Shown in pieces: positions 1-6,431 of a DNA stretch of 42,113 bases. Each line of letters starts with the position of its first letter. The first letter of the stretch is position 1. The stretch covers positions 1 to 42,113 of the forward strand of contig PNAJ01000161.1 in assembly GCA_003170295.1 (NCBI GenBank), read 5' to 3'. Made by a program: the position numbers and the translations under genes. Origin of the DNA: Bryobacterales bacterium (lineage in GTDB: Bacteria; Acidobacteriota; Terriglobia; Bryobacterales; Bryobacteraceae). The notes under the pieces are model-generated. The model saw nothing but the letters and a program-made list of their open reading frames with translations. It did not search any database and had not been told where the DNA came from.

Positions 1-158
1 ACGTCGACGCCTTGGCGCGCCAGCGCCGCCGCCCGCTCGCTGTCCGGCTTGCGCGTCAGGCCGCGCAGATGGAATCCCGCGCCCTGCAGCGCCTGCGCGA
101 CCGCGCCGCCCTGATTGCCTGTCACTCCGGTGATGAGAATCGTTCGATTGCTTGTCAT
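1..158 (-). CDS. NmrA-like NAD(P)-binding protein, 5' part only
   Basis: The first 52 or so residues of a Rossmann-fold NAD(P)-binding protein are encoded; the gene runs off the left edge of the window. It begins MTSNRTILITGVTGNQGGAV, the beta-strand plus GxxGNQG dinucleotide-binding loop typical of NmrA/atypical short-chain dehydrogenases, and continues with LRGLTRKPDSERAAALA, where the arginine and lysine after the second strand are those that usually contact the NADP phosphate. In the family such proteins act as NADPH sensors or reductases; which applies here cannot be told. It is the last visible gene of a leftward set that begins with the DoxX gene and probably shares its promoter. Confidence 0.8.
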   Translation of the reverse strand, partial: MTSNRTILITGVTGNQGGAVAQALQGAGFHLRGLTRKPDSERAAALARQGVD

Positions 159-168
159 GGCTGAAACC

Positions 169-313
169 TCATTTCTTGCGGCCGGTGTACTTCATTGCTT
201 CGACGACACGGCGGTTCTCCCACGAGTTGATGAAGGTGCGCTCGATGGGCTTCTGATCGGGAAAGACTTCCCGGACCCTGGCGTGTGCTGCCAATGATTA
301 AGGAGATGATCAT
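169..313 (-). pseudogene. Deletion scar: FMN reductase start fused to isochorismatase-family hydrolase tail
   Basis: Two gene fragments meet here. From 313 leftward, after an AAGGAA-like ribosome site, the reading MIISLIIGSTRQG matches the start and GSTRxG flavin loop of NADPH-dependent FMN reductases. Past about 280 that frame loses sense, while another frame reads VREVFPDQKPIERTFINSW and then ENRRVVEAMKYTGRKK, ending in TGA at 169-171. The second stretch is a typical mid-segment of YcaC-like isochorismatase-family hydrolases, where the chain would normally continue after GRKK for many residues. I infer that a deletion near 275-285 joined two neighbouring genes and a further change ended the hydrolase. 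Both families are common partners of DoxX and NmrA genes. The product, if any, should be inactive. Confidence 0.6.
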
Positions 314-363
314 ATGTTTCCTTGGCTTCTTGATGATGGCTCATGCGAATCATGCTGGGTTAA

Positions 364-753
364 TCAGGCCCGTGCCTGCAAGCGCGACTGGAACAACCCG
401 GCAAAGGCCGGTCGCACGTCGACGAAGATCACGGCCCATAGTACAGCCACGAAGAGGGCCAGCGGAAGCCCGCTCGGGGCCATCAAGGCGTGGAAAACAA
501 GAATGTTGACGATCACCGGCGCCAGCACGGCCACCGCCAACGGTACGTAACGGTTGACCAGCAGAAGTACCGCTGCGATGACCTGAAACGCGAAGATCAC
601 CCACAGGTAATGCGAGGCATAGAGGGCACCCATGAACTGTCCTGCGATGCCCCCCGGCGGCGGCAAGGGAATGAAGTTCAGAAAGCCATTCAGGCCGAAA
701 ACAAGGAAGATCACGCCCGCCAGATATCGGGCGATTGCGGAAACGGTTCTCAT
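364..753 (-). CDS. DoxX family membrane protein
   Basis: A 129-residue inner-membrane protein of the DoxX family, with four hydrophobic segments at roughly residues 5-25, 45-65, 70-90 and 95-115. The N-terminus MRTVSAIARYLAGVIFLVFG and the GFLNFIP segment are typical. Family members are associated with thiol, quinone or sulfur oxidation, but no catalytic residues allow a reaction to be assigned. The start at 753 is chosen because AGGAGA lies about 9 bases upstream on the minus strand; an in-frame ATG at 798 has no such site and would run into the operator. It is divergent from the MarR gene and is the first gene of the set that continues into the reductase/hydrolase scar and the NmrA gene. 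Confidence 0.85.
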   Translation of the reverse strand: MRTVSAIARYLAGVIFLVFGLNGFLNFIPLPPPGGIAGQFMGALYASHYLWVIFAFQVIAAVLLLVNRYVPLAVAVLAPVIVNILVFHALMAPSGLPLALFVAVLWAVIFVDVRPAFAGLFQSRLQARA

Positions 754-800
754 AACCAGGTTCTCCTTTTTCGATTGGCAGCCATTCCATGGTGTCAATC

Positions 801-816
801 ATATTGATGTCAATAT
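801..816. promoter_or_regulatory. Probable MarR operator palindrome
   Basis: A perfect inverted repeat, ATATTGA (801-807) and TCAATAT (810-816) with a 2-base centre, lies between the divergent DoxX and MarR genes and overlaps the predicted marR -35 region. MarR dimers bind such 16-20 bp AT-rich palindromes, usually next to their own gene. Autoregulation and control of DoxX are inferred. Confidence 0.65.
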
Positions 817-833
817 AATCGATGATGTATACT
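804..833 (+). promoter_or_regulatory. Candidate promoter of the MarR gene
   Basis: TTGATG (804-809), an 18-base spacer and TATACT (828-833) match a sigma-70-type promoter and place a transcript start near 840, just before the ATG at 854. The operator palindrome overlaps its -35 element, so bound MarR would block it. Confidence 0.5.
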
Positions 834-853
834 TCTGGAAGATTCAGGTTTTT

Positions 854-1303
854 ATGACGCGAGGCTTTCAAGGCACGGACCACGTCTGGCTAGTAATGAT
901 GAAGGCGATGCGCGCCCTGACGAGGTACGCAGCCGCTGGTATTGAAGAGACCGGGCTCGGCTTCTCGGATTTCGGCGTGCTGGAAGTCCTGCTACACAAG
1001 GGGCCTTTGCCCGTCAATACGATAGGCCCAATCGTCGATTTGACCCCAGGCTCGATCAGTATCGCTGTCGACCGTCTCGTCGCGAAGGGCCTGGTCAGCC
1101 GGGTCGAGAGCGCCCAAGACCGGCGCGTTCGGATCGTTGCCCTCACCCTGCGGGGCAAGGACCTCATTGTTCCCGCCTTCCGAAAGCATTCCGGGCAGAT
1201 GAGGAAGGTGTTCTCTGAGCTGAGCCCGGAGGAGCTTCGTGGTCTTGAAGTGGCGCTCAAGAAAGTCGGCAAGCGCGCTGCCGCCCTGATGGAGGAGAGT
1301 TGA
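854..1303 (+). CDS. MarR family transcriptional regulator
   Basis: A 149-residue winged-helix regulator. Residues about 30-105 form the MarR DNA-binding domain: the recognition-helix stretch LTPGSISIAVDRLVAKGLV is followed by the wing SAQDRRVRIVALTLRGKDLI, with the conserved DxRxxR pattern. Flanking helices at both ends would form the dimer interface. The start at 854 gives a family-typical length; longer in-frame starts would cross the operator and the DoxX gene. It has a single cysteine-free sensor region, so an OhrR-like peroxide-sensing role is not supported. By position it probably represses itself and the divergent DoxX set, with a small phenolic or quinone ligand as the likely but unproven inducer. 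Confidence 0.88.
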   Translation: MTRGFQGTDHVWLVMMKAMRALTRYAAAGIEETGLGFSDFGVLEVLLHKGPLPVNTIGPIVDLTPGSISIAVDRLVAKGLVSRVESAQDRRVRIVALTLRGKDLIVPAFRKHSGQMRKVFSELSPEELRGLEVALKKVGKRAAALMEES

Positions 1304-1352
1304 GCGGCTCCACGGAGTTGTCAATGTGAGCGTTCGTTTGATTGGTAAATAG

Positions 1353-1380
1353 CCGAGCGCATACGCCACTCGGGTTTTAT
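1353..1380 (+). terminator. Possible terminator after the MarR gene
   Basis: CCGAG (1353-1357) can pair with CTCGG (1369-1373) across an 11-base loop that itself holds a GCG/CGC pair. GTTTTAT follows. The stem is short and the T-run is only four bases, so this is a weak call. Confidence 0.4.
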
Positions 1381-1620
1381 GGTCGCTCAAAATACCTCGT
1401 TCCCGGAGCCAGGCTGGATACTGGAAGCTAGGAAAGAATCTCCGATTTCTCGTTACCTCGTTTACCTCAATAACAAGCCTTCCGGAAAGCGCATCGTGAA
1501 AACAATAGACTTATGTGACCAGAAAGCAGCGCCATAAACGCCTAAGTCATTTATTTACAATCGACGCTCATATTCCCAAGCTGGACGTCGCGGGTTCGAA
1601 ATCCTTCATTAACTCCTTAA
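1381..1620. other. Stretch with no recognisable gene
   Basis: Between the MarR terminator and the transposase relic no coding sequence with sensible composition is visible on either strand. Base composition is lower in GC than its surroundings, which fits decayed or acquired DNA next to a mobile-element remnant. Confidence 0.5.
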
Positions 1621-2004
1621 CTCGAGAGGCCGGTCGTTGTGGTTGCCTGCATTCGCGATTGCGTTCGGAACATGGGATCTGTTCTTTTACGTGTTTTTGA
1701 AAGTGCTGATTCACTGGCCGGCGAGCGGCATGAGCAACACCCCCAACGGCGCGTACACCGTTGGGGCAAAGAGGACGGCTACTGCGTGGTGGACGGTCAG
1801 AAGGTGCCGGTCCGCAGGATGCGGCTGCGCACAATGGATGAACGCGAACAGCGATTGGGCAGCTACGAACTGTTTCAGCGCAGCGGGCCGATCCAGGCGA
1901 GCGTAGGGGACAAGATGATGCGCGGGCTCTTAACACGGAACTACTGAGAAGTGGTGGACAGACAGATCGACACGTATATGAGCAAATTCCCGGAGCGACA
2001 TTCC
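1621..2004 (+). pseudogene. IS256-type (mutator) transposase remnant
   Basis: A decayed N-terminal part of an IS256-family transposase. The reading WGKEDGYCVVDGQKVPVRRM, then RLRTMDEREQRLGSYELFQR and VGDKMMRGLLTRNY, matches the region in which these transposases have a glycine-rich strand, a GQKV..P.PR.R motif, a SYELFQ motif and an RNY motif before the catalytic domain. After RNY comes a TGA stop at 1945-1947, and the same frame continues EVVDRQIDTYMSKF as the family would, so the stop is a nonsense change. The DDE catalytic domain is absent: the similarity ends near 2004, just before the 3' end of the glycoside hydrolase gene. No terminal repeats were found. It cannot be active. Confidence 0.6.
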
Positions 2005-2017
2005 CCTGCAGGTTCAT

Positions 2018-3697
2018 CTAGCGACGAGTCCGTGCAATGTTTGAGAACGCCGATTCTCCTTGATCGGCGATCGCTCGCACGCGATAACAAATCAAGCCGC
2101 GCGGAGCCGCTGCATCATTGAACGACGAGCCCTCCAGCGTGGCGATGCGTTCCCAGCGTCCGGTATTTCCGATGCGTCGCTCGACGGCCGATTTGCGAGC
2201 GCCATGCAGTTCCCAATTGAGCGATGTACCTTGCACGACCAATCCACTGGGAGCTTCCGGCAACACCGGCCAATCGAAATAACTCGCGTCGGCAATGGCG
2301 AGCACGGAATCGCGCAGCGGCAGCGCCTTCAAGGAATCGAGCGGAGTGATCTTCCCTGAAACAACGTCAATTAGGACTGGCTTGTCTATACCTGCATTGG
2401 TCAACGTCAGATCCACCGTCAGCGGAGGAAACACGTTCCCCGGCACGCTATGGACAGCGAGCCAATAGGCGACGATCGCCTTGCCGTTCTTGTTGCGAAA
2501 TCCGTAATGGAGGAATTCGTTCTCGCGGCTCCTCGCAACGTTCGCCACTTCGATATTGATGCTGGCGTCGATCTTCGTATCGGCAAATAGCGCATTGGTG
2601 TTTTGAAATGCGAAGTAGACCGGCCTGGGCGTAAAGTCGTCTGGCAGATTGCGCTTGCCATGAATGAAGCCGAAATCGTCGTATTCATTTCCATCCACGC
2701 CCGCAGTGAGCAACCAGACGAACGTTCTCACGCCAGCGGCGTGATTATAGAGAACGCCTCGTGGAATGTACCTCGCCTGCACCGATTCATCCGACCCCGG
2801 CCACGATGGAATGGAGTTGAATTCGTCGTCCCAGAACTCAATATTATGGTCAATTAAGGGCTCGCTGAGCACTGTTTTACGCAATTTAAGGGTTGTTTCG
2901 ACTCCATAAGCGCCATAATCCATCGCTTCCGGGTGCATATTTTGCCCGTATCCAGGGTAGGTGTGGTACGCGAACACGTCGATCTGCGAAGCGCATTTGC
3001 ACTCGTCGAGGGCTCGTTTGGCGAAATCGCTCGACGGGTCGGCTTGGCCGCCGTAAATCACCTTGGCTTGCGGATCGGTTTGATGAACGGCGGGCGCAAA
3101 TGCGGCGAGCAGGCGACCGTACTCCTCGGGATTCCCCCACGGATTCCAGTAACCGATATCCTGCTCATTCCAGAGCGCATAGTATTTGATCCGGCCGCGA
3201 AAATGGTTCACCATCCACCGCACGTAGCGAATAAATGCCTCGATTTCTTGCGGCGTTTTCGGAGGCCAGAAAATGGAATCGATGCTGCGGTCGTCGTTAT
3301 GAAATCCGCCCGATTTGGGCGTAATCTGATCCGGTTTGATACCGGAAGGCCCTGTATACATTGGGTTTCCGTACATCAACTGGACTTGCACCTTGACGCC
3401 GTTCTCGATCAGCGAATCGACGTAATCGTCGACTTCGGGAGCAATGGCGAAAACACCGCGTTTTTGCTCGACCCAATCCCAACTTGTTGGATCGGAACTG
3501 TTTTCGTATTGTCCGATGCGAATCCAGCTGACGCCCGCGTCGAACATGCGGGTCCACCACCAGCGGTCCCATGGCAAAAACGGTTCGCGCGGCAGATCGG
3601 AGTTGATGCCAAACCCGTTTTCAATCTGCGACGACCGTTTCGGCGGCACCTGATCGGGAAGCTGCCCGCAAATCAACAAGAAAGCGGCGAATTTCAT
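2018..3697 (-). CDS. Secreted clan-A glycoside hydrolase with C-terminal Fn3-like domain
   Basis: A 559-residue protein with the fold of GH39/GH5-like retaining glycosidases. Visible features are an N-terminal hydrophobic stretch (MKFAAFLLICGQL, a short possible export signal), a (beta/alpha)8 barrel from about residue 25 to 380 with the acid/base glutamate in ALWNEQD (E178) and a candidate nucleophile in FWDDEF (E292), a beta-rich segment to about 475, and a fibronectin-III-like end (PEAPSGLVVQGTSLNWEL to the C-terminus). Family knowledge makes it a glycosidase acting outside the cytoplasm on plant or microbial polysaccharide; the substrate is unknown. The start at 3697 is chosen because it puts the hydrophobic stretch first; 14 more residues upstream (GTG/ATG at 3739) would overlap the divergent dehydrogenase gene. 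No strong ribosome site is seen. Confidence 0.75.
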   Translation of the reverse strand: MKFAAFLLICGQLPDQVPPKRSSQIENGFGINSDLPREPFLPWDRWWWTRMFDAGVSWIRIGQYENSSDPTSWDWVEQKRGVFAIAPEVDDYVDSLIENGVKVQVQLMYGNPMYTGPSGIKPDQITPKSGGFHNDDRSIDSIFWPPKTPQEIEAFIRYVRWMVNHFRGRIKYYALWNEQDIGYWNPWGNPEEYGRLLAAFAPAVHQTDPQAKVIYGGQADPSSDFAKRALDECKCASQIDVFAYHTYPGYGQNMHPEAMDYGAYGVETTLKLRKTVLSEPLIDHNIEFWDDEFNSIPSWPGSDESVQARYIPRGVLYNHAAGVRTFVWLLTAGVDGNEYDDFGFIHGKRNLPDDFTPRPVYFAFQNTNALFADTKIDASINIEVANVARSRENEFLHYGFRNKNGKAIVAYWLAVHSVPGNVFPPLTVDLTLTNAGIDKPVLIDVVSGKITPLDSLKALPLRDSVLAIADASYFDWPVLPEAPSGLVVQGTSLNWELHGARKSAVERRIGNTGRWERIATLEGSSFNDAAAPRGLICYRVRAIADQGESAFSNIARTRR

Positions 3698-3717
3698 CTC
3701 AGCAGTATACTGGCAAA
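3698..3717. promoter_or_regulatory. Twenty-base divergent start region with palindrome
   Basis: Only 20 bases separate the start codons of the glycoside hydrolase (minus) and the aldehyde dehydrogenase (plus). They contain the perfect palindrome CAGTATACTG (3703-3712), whose TATACT can serve as a -10 hexamer on either strand. There is no room for two promoters and two ribosome sites upstream of both starts, so the promoter elements must lie partly inside the coding regions, or one start is wrong. Confidence 0.4.
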
Positions 3718-5073
3718 ATGATTGACGTTCTGTCGGCATCGACGGAGGAAGTGATTGGGTCGGTTAATGAAGGGACTCCGCAAGATGTTGATGTAGCGGT
3801 GAAAGCCGCGCGGGCGGCGTTTTCGAGCTGGTCGGAGACTTCGGTCGAGGAGCGGGCGGATTGGCTCGATAAAATCGCTAACGCGTTGAAGGAGCGGACG
3901 GAGCAGATTGCGCGGACGATCGCGATGGAGGTGGGTTCGCCGATTTCGATGGCGACGTCGATTCAAGCGGGGCTGCCGGTTGCGGTGACTTTCAGTTACG
4001 CCAAGCTGCTGCGTGAAATGAAGTTCGAGCAGGAAATCGGGAACTCGCTGGTGGTGCGCGAGGCCGCGGGCGTGGTGGGGGCGATCACTCCTTGGAATTA
4101 TCCGCTGCATCAGATCATGGCGAAGGTCGCGCCCGCACTGGCCGCGGGTTGCACCGTGGTGCTGAAGCCTAGCGAACTTGCTCCGCTGAACGCTATGCTG
4201 CTGGCGGAGGCGTGCATCGCGATTGGGTTGCCGCCCGGTGTGCTGAATATCGTCAATGGATATGGGCCCGTGGTGGGTGAGGCGATCGCGTCGCATGCGG
4301 ACGTGGATATGGTTAGTTTCACTGGTTCGGTGCGCGCTGGAAAACGAGTCGCGGCGTTGGCGGCGGAGACGATTAAGAGAGTGACGCTGGAGCTCGGGGG
4401 CAAGTCGGCTTGCGTGATTTTGGATGACGCGCCGTTTGAGAAGGCGGTTCCGAGCGGGGCTCGCAACGCAATGTTGAATTCGGGACAGACGTGTTCGGCT
4501 TGGACGCGGATGCTGGTGCCGCGCGGCAGACAGCAAGAAGCAATGGATTTGGCGGCGGCGGCTGTGAATGGGTTGAAGATCGGCGATCCTCTGGATGCGG
4601 CGACACGATTGGGTCCGCTGATTTCGGCGGCGCAACGAGAGCGCGTGGAAGGCTACATCGCTAAGGGGAAGAGCGAGGGCGCTAAGCTGATTGCGGGTGG
4701 AGGGCGTCCGGCGGCGTTTTCAAAGGGATATTTTGTCGAGCCGACGGTGTTCGCGGATGTGAAGTCTAAAATGACGATTGCGCAGGAAGAGATTTTTGGG
4801 CCGGTGCTCTCGATTTTGCCGTATGACTCCGAGGACGAGGCGATCGAGATCGCGAACGATACGATTTACGGGCTAGCGGGTGGAGTGTGGTCGGGCGATC
4901 CGGAGAGGGCGATGAAGGTCGCGCGCAAAATGCGGACGGGGCAGGTGGATGTGAATGGAGGCCGATACAATCCACTGGCGCCGTTTGGGGGATATAAGCA
5001 GTCGGGGATTGGACGGGAGTTGGGGGTTTTTGGGTTGGAGGAGTATTTGCAGGTTAAGTCAATTGCGCGGTGA
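3718..5073 (+). CDS. NAD(P)-dependent aldehyde dehydrogenase, N-terminally short
   Basis: A 451-residue member of the aldehyde dehydrogenase superfamily, oxidising an aldehyde to a carboxylate with NAD(P). All core residues are present: PWNYP with N127, K150 in VVLKPSE, FTGS (201-204), E225 in LELGGKS, catalytic C259 in SGQTCSAW, and EEIFGPV later. The protein starts at IDVLSASTEEVIG, which corresponds to about residue 20-25 of full-length relatives; the usual first strand (FIDGxW) is missing and no matching sequence is found in frame upstream. It was therefore either cut at its 5' end by a rearrangement or uses an unusual start. Its 3' end is duplicated downstream at 5686-5818. Substrate cannot be told. 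Confidence 0.85.
   Translation: MIDVLSASTEEVIGSVNEGTPQDVDVAVKAARAAFSSWSETSVEERADWLDKIANALKERTEQIARTIAMEVGSPISMATSIQAGLPVAVTFSYAKLLREMKFEQEIGNSLVVREAAGVVGAITPWNYPLHQIMAKVAPALAAGCTVVLKPSELAPLNAMLLAEACIAIGLPPGVLNIVNGYGPVVGEAIASHADVDMVSFTGSVRAGKRVAALAAETIKRVTLELGGKSACVILDDAPFEKAVPSGARNAMLNSGQTCSAWTRMLVPRGRQQEAMDLAAAAVNGLKIGDPLDAATRLGPLISAAQRERVEGYIAKGKSEGAKLIAGGGRPAAFSKGYFVEPTVFADVKSKMTIAQEEIFGPVLSILPYDSEDEAIEIANDTIYGLAGGVWSGDPERAMKVARKMRTGQVDVNGGRYNPLAPFGGYKQSGIGRELGVFGLEEYLQVKSIAR
4931..4958 (+). repeat. Source of the third ALDH-tail repeat fragment
   Basis: This 28-base stretch of the dehydrogenase gene (beginning TGCGGACGG) recurs at 6356-6383 with a two-base gap and few mismatches. It lies just upstream of the part copied at 5686-5818, so the two downstream fragments together follow the gene's own 3' end in broken order. 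Confidence 0.55.
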
Positions 5074-5092
5074 CGATCGCAGTAGAATTGAA
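4961..5092 (+). repeat. Direct repeat copy 1: 3' end of the ALDH gene
   Basis: Covers the last 110 coding bases of the dehydrogenase, its stop codon and about 20 bases beyond (ending CAGTAGAATTGAA). It matches 5686-5818 at roughly 90 percent identity by eye, and in both copies a toxin-antitoxin module starts about 37 bases after the TGA. Confidence 0.85.
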
Positions 5093-5108
5093 CAAGGAGG
5101 CTCGCACG

Positions 5109-5373
5109 ATGGCAAGTCTGGATTGGTCACAATGCCCTGCAGTGGAGAGCATCCCAGGAAAGGTCAGCGGCGCTTGGGTTTTCCGCGACACAGGATGCCG
5201 GTTGCCACGGTGTTCGAAAATCTTAAGGCAGGAGTGAGCATTGAGGAGGTCATGGAGGAATTCGACGTGACCCGCGGGAACAGGTCAACGCGGTGCTGGA
5301 ATTTGCCGCACGTAGCCTTGATGCCCCGATTCCAACAGACTCGCGAACGCACGTGGATGCGCATACGCTTTGA
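5109..5373 (+). pseudogene. Frameshifted DUF433 antitoxin gene
   Basis: A DUF433 antitoxin coding region broken into three frames. The start at 5109, preceded by AAGGAGG, reads MASLDWSQCPAVESIPGKVS then GAWVFRDTG. Near 5190 the family sequence moves to another frame (MPVATVFENLKAGVSIEEVM then EEFDVTR), and near 5276 to the third (EQVNAVLEFAARSLDAPIP), ending at TGA 5371-5373. Read in one frame from 5109 the product stops after about 42 residues. Intact relatives are about 75-85 residues long with a helix-turn-helix core and neutralise a DUF5615 toxin. The last frame overlaps the toxin start by 17 bases, the normal arrangement for these pairs. Either the antitoxin is dead or the assembly carries two indels. 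Confidence 0.8.
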
Positions 5374-5683
5374 CCACGGCACGCCGCGAAGCCTCGCGCG
5401 GTCGCTGGAAGGTCACACGGTCACTGCGGCAAGATCACGAGGGTGGGAGAGATTAACCAATGGCGCTCTGCTAGGAATAGCAGAGGAAGCGGGGTTTGAC
5501 CTGCTGCTCACCACAGATAAAAATATCCGGTATCAGCAAAACCTCGCTGGCCGTAAAATCGCGATCGTTGTGCTTGGCAATCCCCAGTTGCCGATCGTGC
5601 GCGCTCATATTCAACGGATCATTGCGGCGGTGAACGCGGCAACGGCGGGAAGTTACTGTCAAGTGGAAATACCCGTCGAATAG
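5357..5683 (+). CDS. DUF5615 PIN-like toxin
   Basis: A 108-residue protein of the DUF5615 family, PIN-like putative ribonuclease toxins of type II modules. The start MRIRFDHGTPRSLARSL carries the first acidic residue (D6); E43/E44, D48 in EEAGFDLLLTTDKN and D54 complete the expected acidic cluster. Hydrophobic strands KIAIVVLG and the end AATAGSYCQVEIPVE are family-typical. The reading frame is complete and undamaged, unlike the antitoxin gene it overlaps by 17 bases. The ribosome site before 5357 is weak, as expected if translation was coupled to the antitoxin, so expression may now be poor. It is followed at once by the second copy of the dehydrogenase-tail repeat. Confidence 0.78.
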   Translation: MRIRFDHGTPRSLARSLEGHTVTAARSRGWERLTNGALLGIAEEAGFDLLLTTDKNIRYQQNLAGRKIAIVVLGNPQLPIVRAHIQRIIAAVNAATAGSYCQVEIPVE

Positions 5684-5685
5684 AT

Positions 5686-5818
5686 GCCGCTACAATCCGC
5701 TGGCTCCGTTTGGGGGATATAGGCAGTCGGGGATTGGGCGGGAGTTGGGGGTTTTTGGGGTTGCAGCAGTATTTGCAGGTTAAGTCGATTGCCCGGTGAC
5801 CTTCAGCAGTAGAATGAA
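5686..5818 (+). repeat. Direct repeat copy 2: ALDH 3'-end duplicate
   Basis: A second copy of 4961-5092. It begins GCCGCTACAATCCGCTGGC and keeps the TTTGGGGGATATA and TGGGGGTTTTTGGGG tracts, the TTTGCAGGTTAAGTC block and the stop region CGGTGA followed by CAGCAGTAGAATGAA. One extra G in the GGGG tract would break the dehydrogenase frame, so it is non-coding. It separates the two toxin-antitoxin modules. Confidence 0.85.
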
Positions 5819-5835
5819 GTTAAGGAAACTGTTCC

Positions 5836-6060
5836 ATGGAAGTGCATCTCACCGCTGAGCAGCAAGAGAAACTCGCCCGGCTCGCAAGCGACAAGGGATG
5901 CGATGCGGATGCGCTCGCGCAGGAAGCGATTAACCACTATCTGGAGCAGGAGTCCCGTTTCATCGAAGCCGTGAATCTCGGTGAGGCTGAACTTGATCGA
6001 GCTGAGTACTTCACGCACGAGGAAGTGGGCGCGCGAATTAAGCAGATGTTCGGCTCATAA
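5836..6060 (+). CDS. Ribbon-helix-helix type II antitoxin
   Basis: A 74-residue antitoxin of the RHH/ParD-RelB sort. The N-terminal strand MEVHLTAEQQEKLARLASDK is followed by a helix and an ALAQEAINHYLEQE helix typical of RHH dimers. The acidic C-terminal half (GEAELDRAEYFTHEEVGARI) would wrap the toxin. It starts at 5836 after TTAAGGAAA at good spacing. The stop and the toxin start share one base (TAATG), showing translational coupling. The antitoxin-toxin dimer would be expected to repress its own promoter, which must lie in or just after repeat copy 2. Confidence 0.82.
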   Translation: MEVHLTAEQQEKLARLASDKGCDADALAQEAINHYLEQESRFIEAVNLGEAELDRAEYFTHEEVGARIKQMFGS

Positions 6061-6341
6061 TGCAACTCCGCTGGTCGCGTAGCGCTTCCAGAGACCTCGA
6101 GCGTATTTTCGAGCACATTCGGAAGGACCAGCCGGCCGCGGCAGAACGGGTTATCCAAACCATTTATGACGGTTGCACAGCGCTCCAGAACTTCCCGAAC
6201 CGTGGGCGTAGCGGGCGAATAAAAGGGCGGCGGGAACTCGTTTTTGCGCCCCTCCCGTACATCGCGGTCTACAAAATTAAAGAAAAAGAACAGGTCGTTG
6301 AGATCTCACGCATCTACCATGGGTCGCAGGACTGGCCCTAG
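6060..6341 (+). CDS. ParE/RelE-superfamily toxin
   Basis: A 93-residue toxin of the ParE branch of the RelE/ParE fold. MQLRWSRSASRDLERIFEHI is the first strand and helix pair with the family W..A..DL..I pattern. FPNRGRSGRIKGRRELVFAP, PYIAVYKI and VEISRIYHGSQDWP are the conserved core strands with the late H.xxxWP motif. ParE proteins poison DNA gyrase while RelE relatives cleave mRNA on ribosomes; the lack of clear RelE catalytic residues favours ParE. It is coupled to the antitoxin by a one-base overlap, and both genes are intact, so this module can be functional. Confidence 0.85.
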   Translation: MQLRWSRSASRDLERIFEHIRKDQPAAAERVIQTIYDGCTALQNFPNRGRSGRIKGRRELVFAPLPYIAVYKIKEKEQVVEISRIYHGSQDWP

Positions 6342-6355
6342 ATAGGGGCCGAAAG

Positions 6356-6383
6356 GTGCGGACGGCAGGTGTATGTGAATGGG
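6356..6383 (+). repeat. Third, short ALDH-tail repeat fragment
   Basis: Matches 4931-4958 of the dehydrogenase gene (TGCGGACGG, CAGGTG, ATGTGAATGG in order) with a two-base gap. It comes directly after the ParE module. The following AAATGGGGACTGTCC is a phrase common around REP-like elements, noted without further support. Confidence 0.55.
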
Positions 6384-6431
6384 CGAAAAATGGGGACTGT
6401 CCGTCGAGCGGCAAGGGGCAGGGTTTACCTA

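Noticed and set aside
1593..1604. GGTTCGAAATCC resembling a tRNA T-loop
   Set aside because: The flanking bases do not form a T stem, and no acceptor or anticodon arms are present. At most a decayed tRNA end or attachment-site relic.
2933..3721. Plus-strand frame of 262 codons opposite the glycoside hydrolase
   Set aside because: The minus strand carries catalytic motifs and domain structure; this frame has none.
4955..5683. Long open frame of 242 codons spanning the dehydrogenase tail and the toxin
   Set aside because: Its first part is an out-of-frame reading of the dehydrogenase and antitoxin genes; only the section from 5357 matches a real family.
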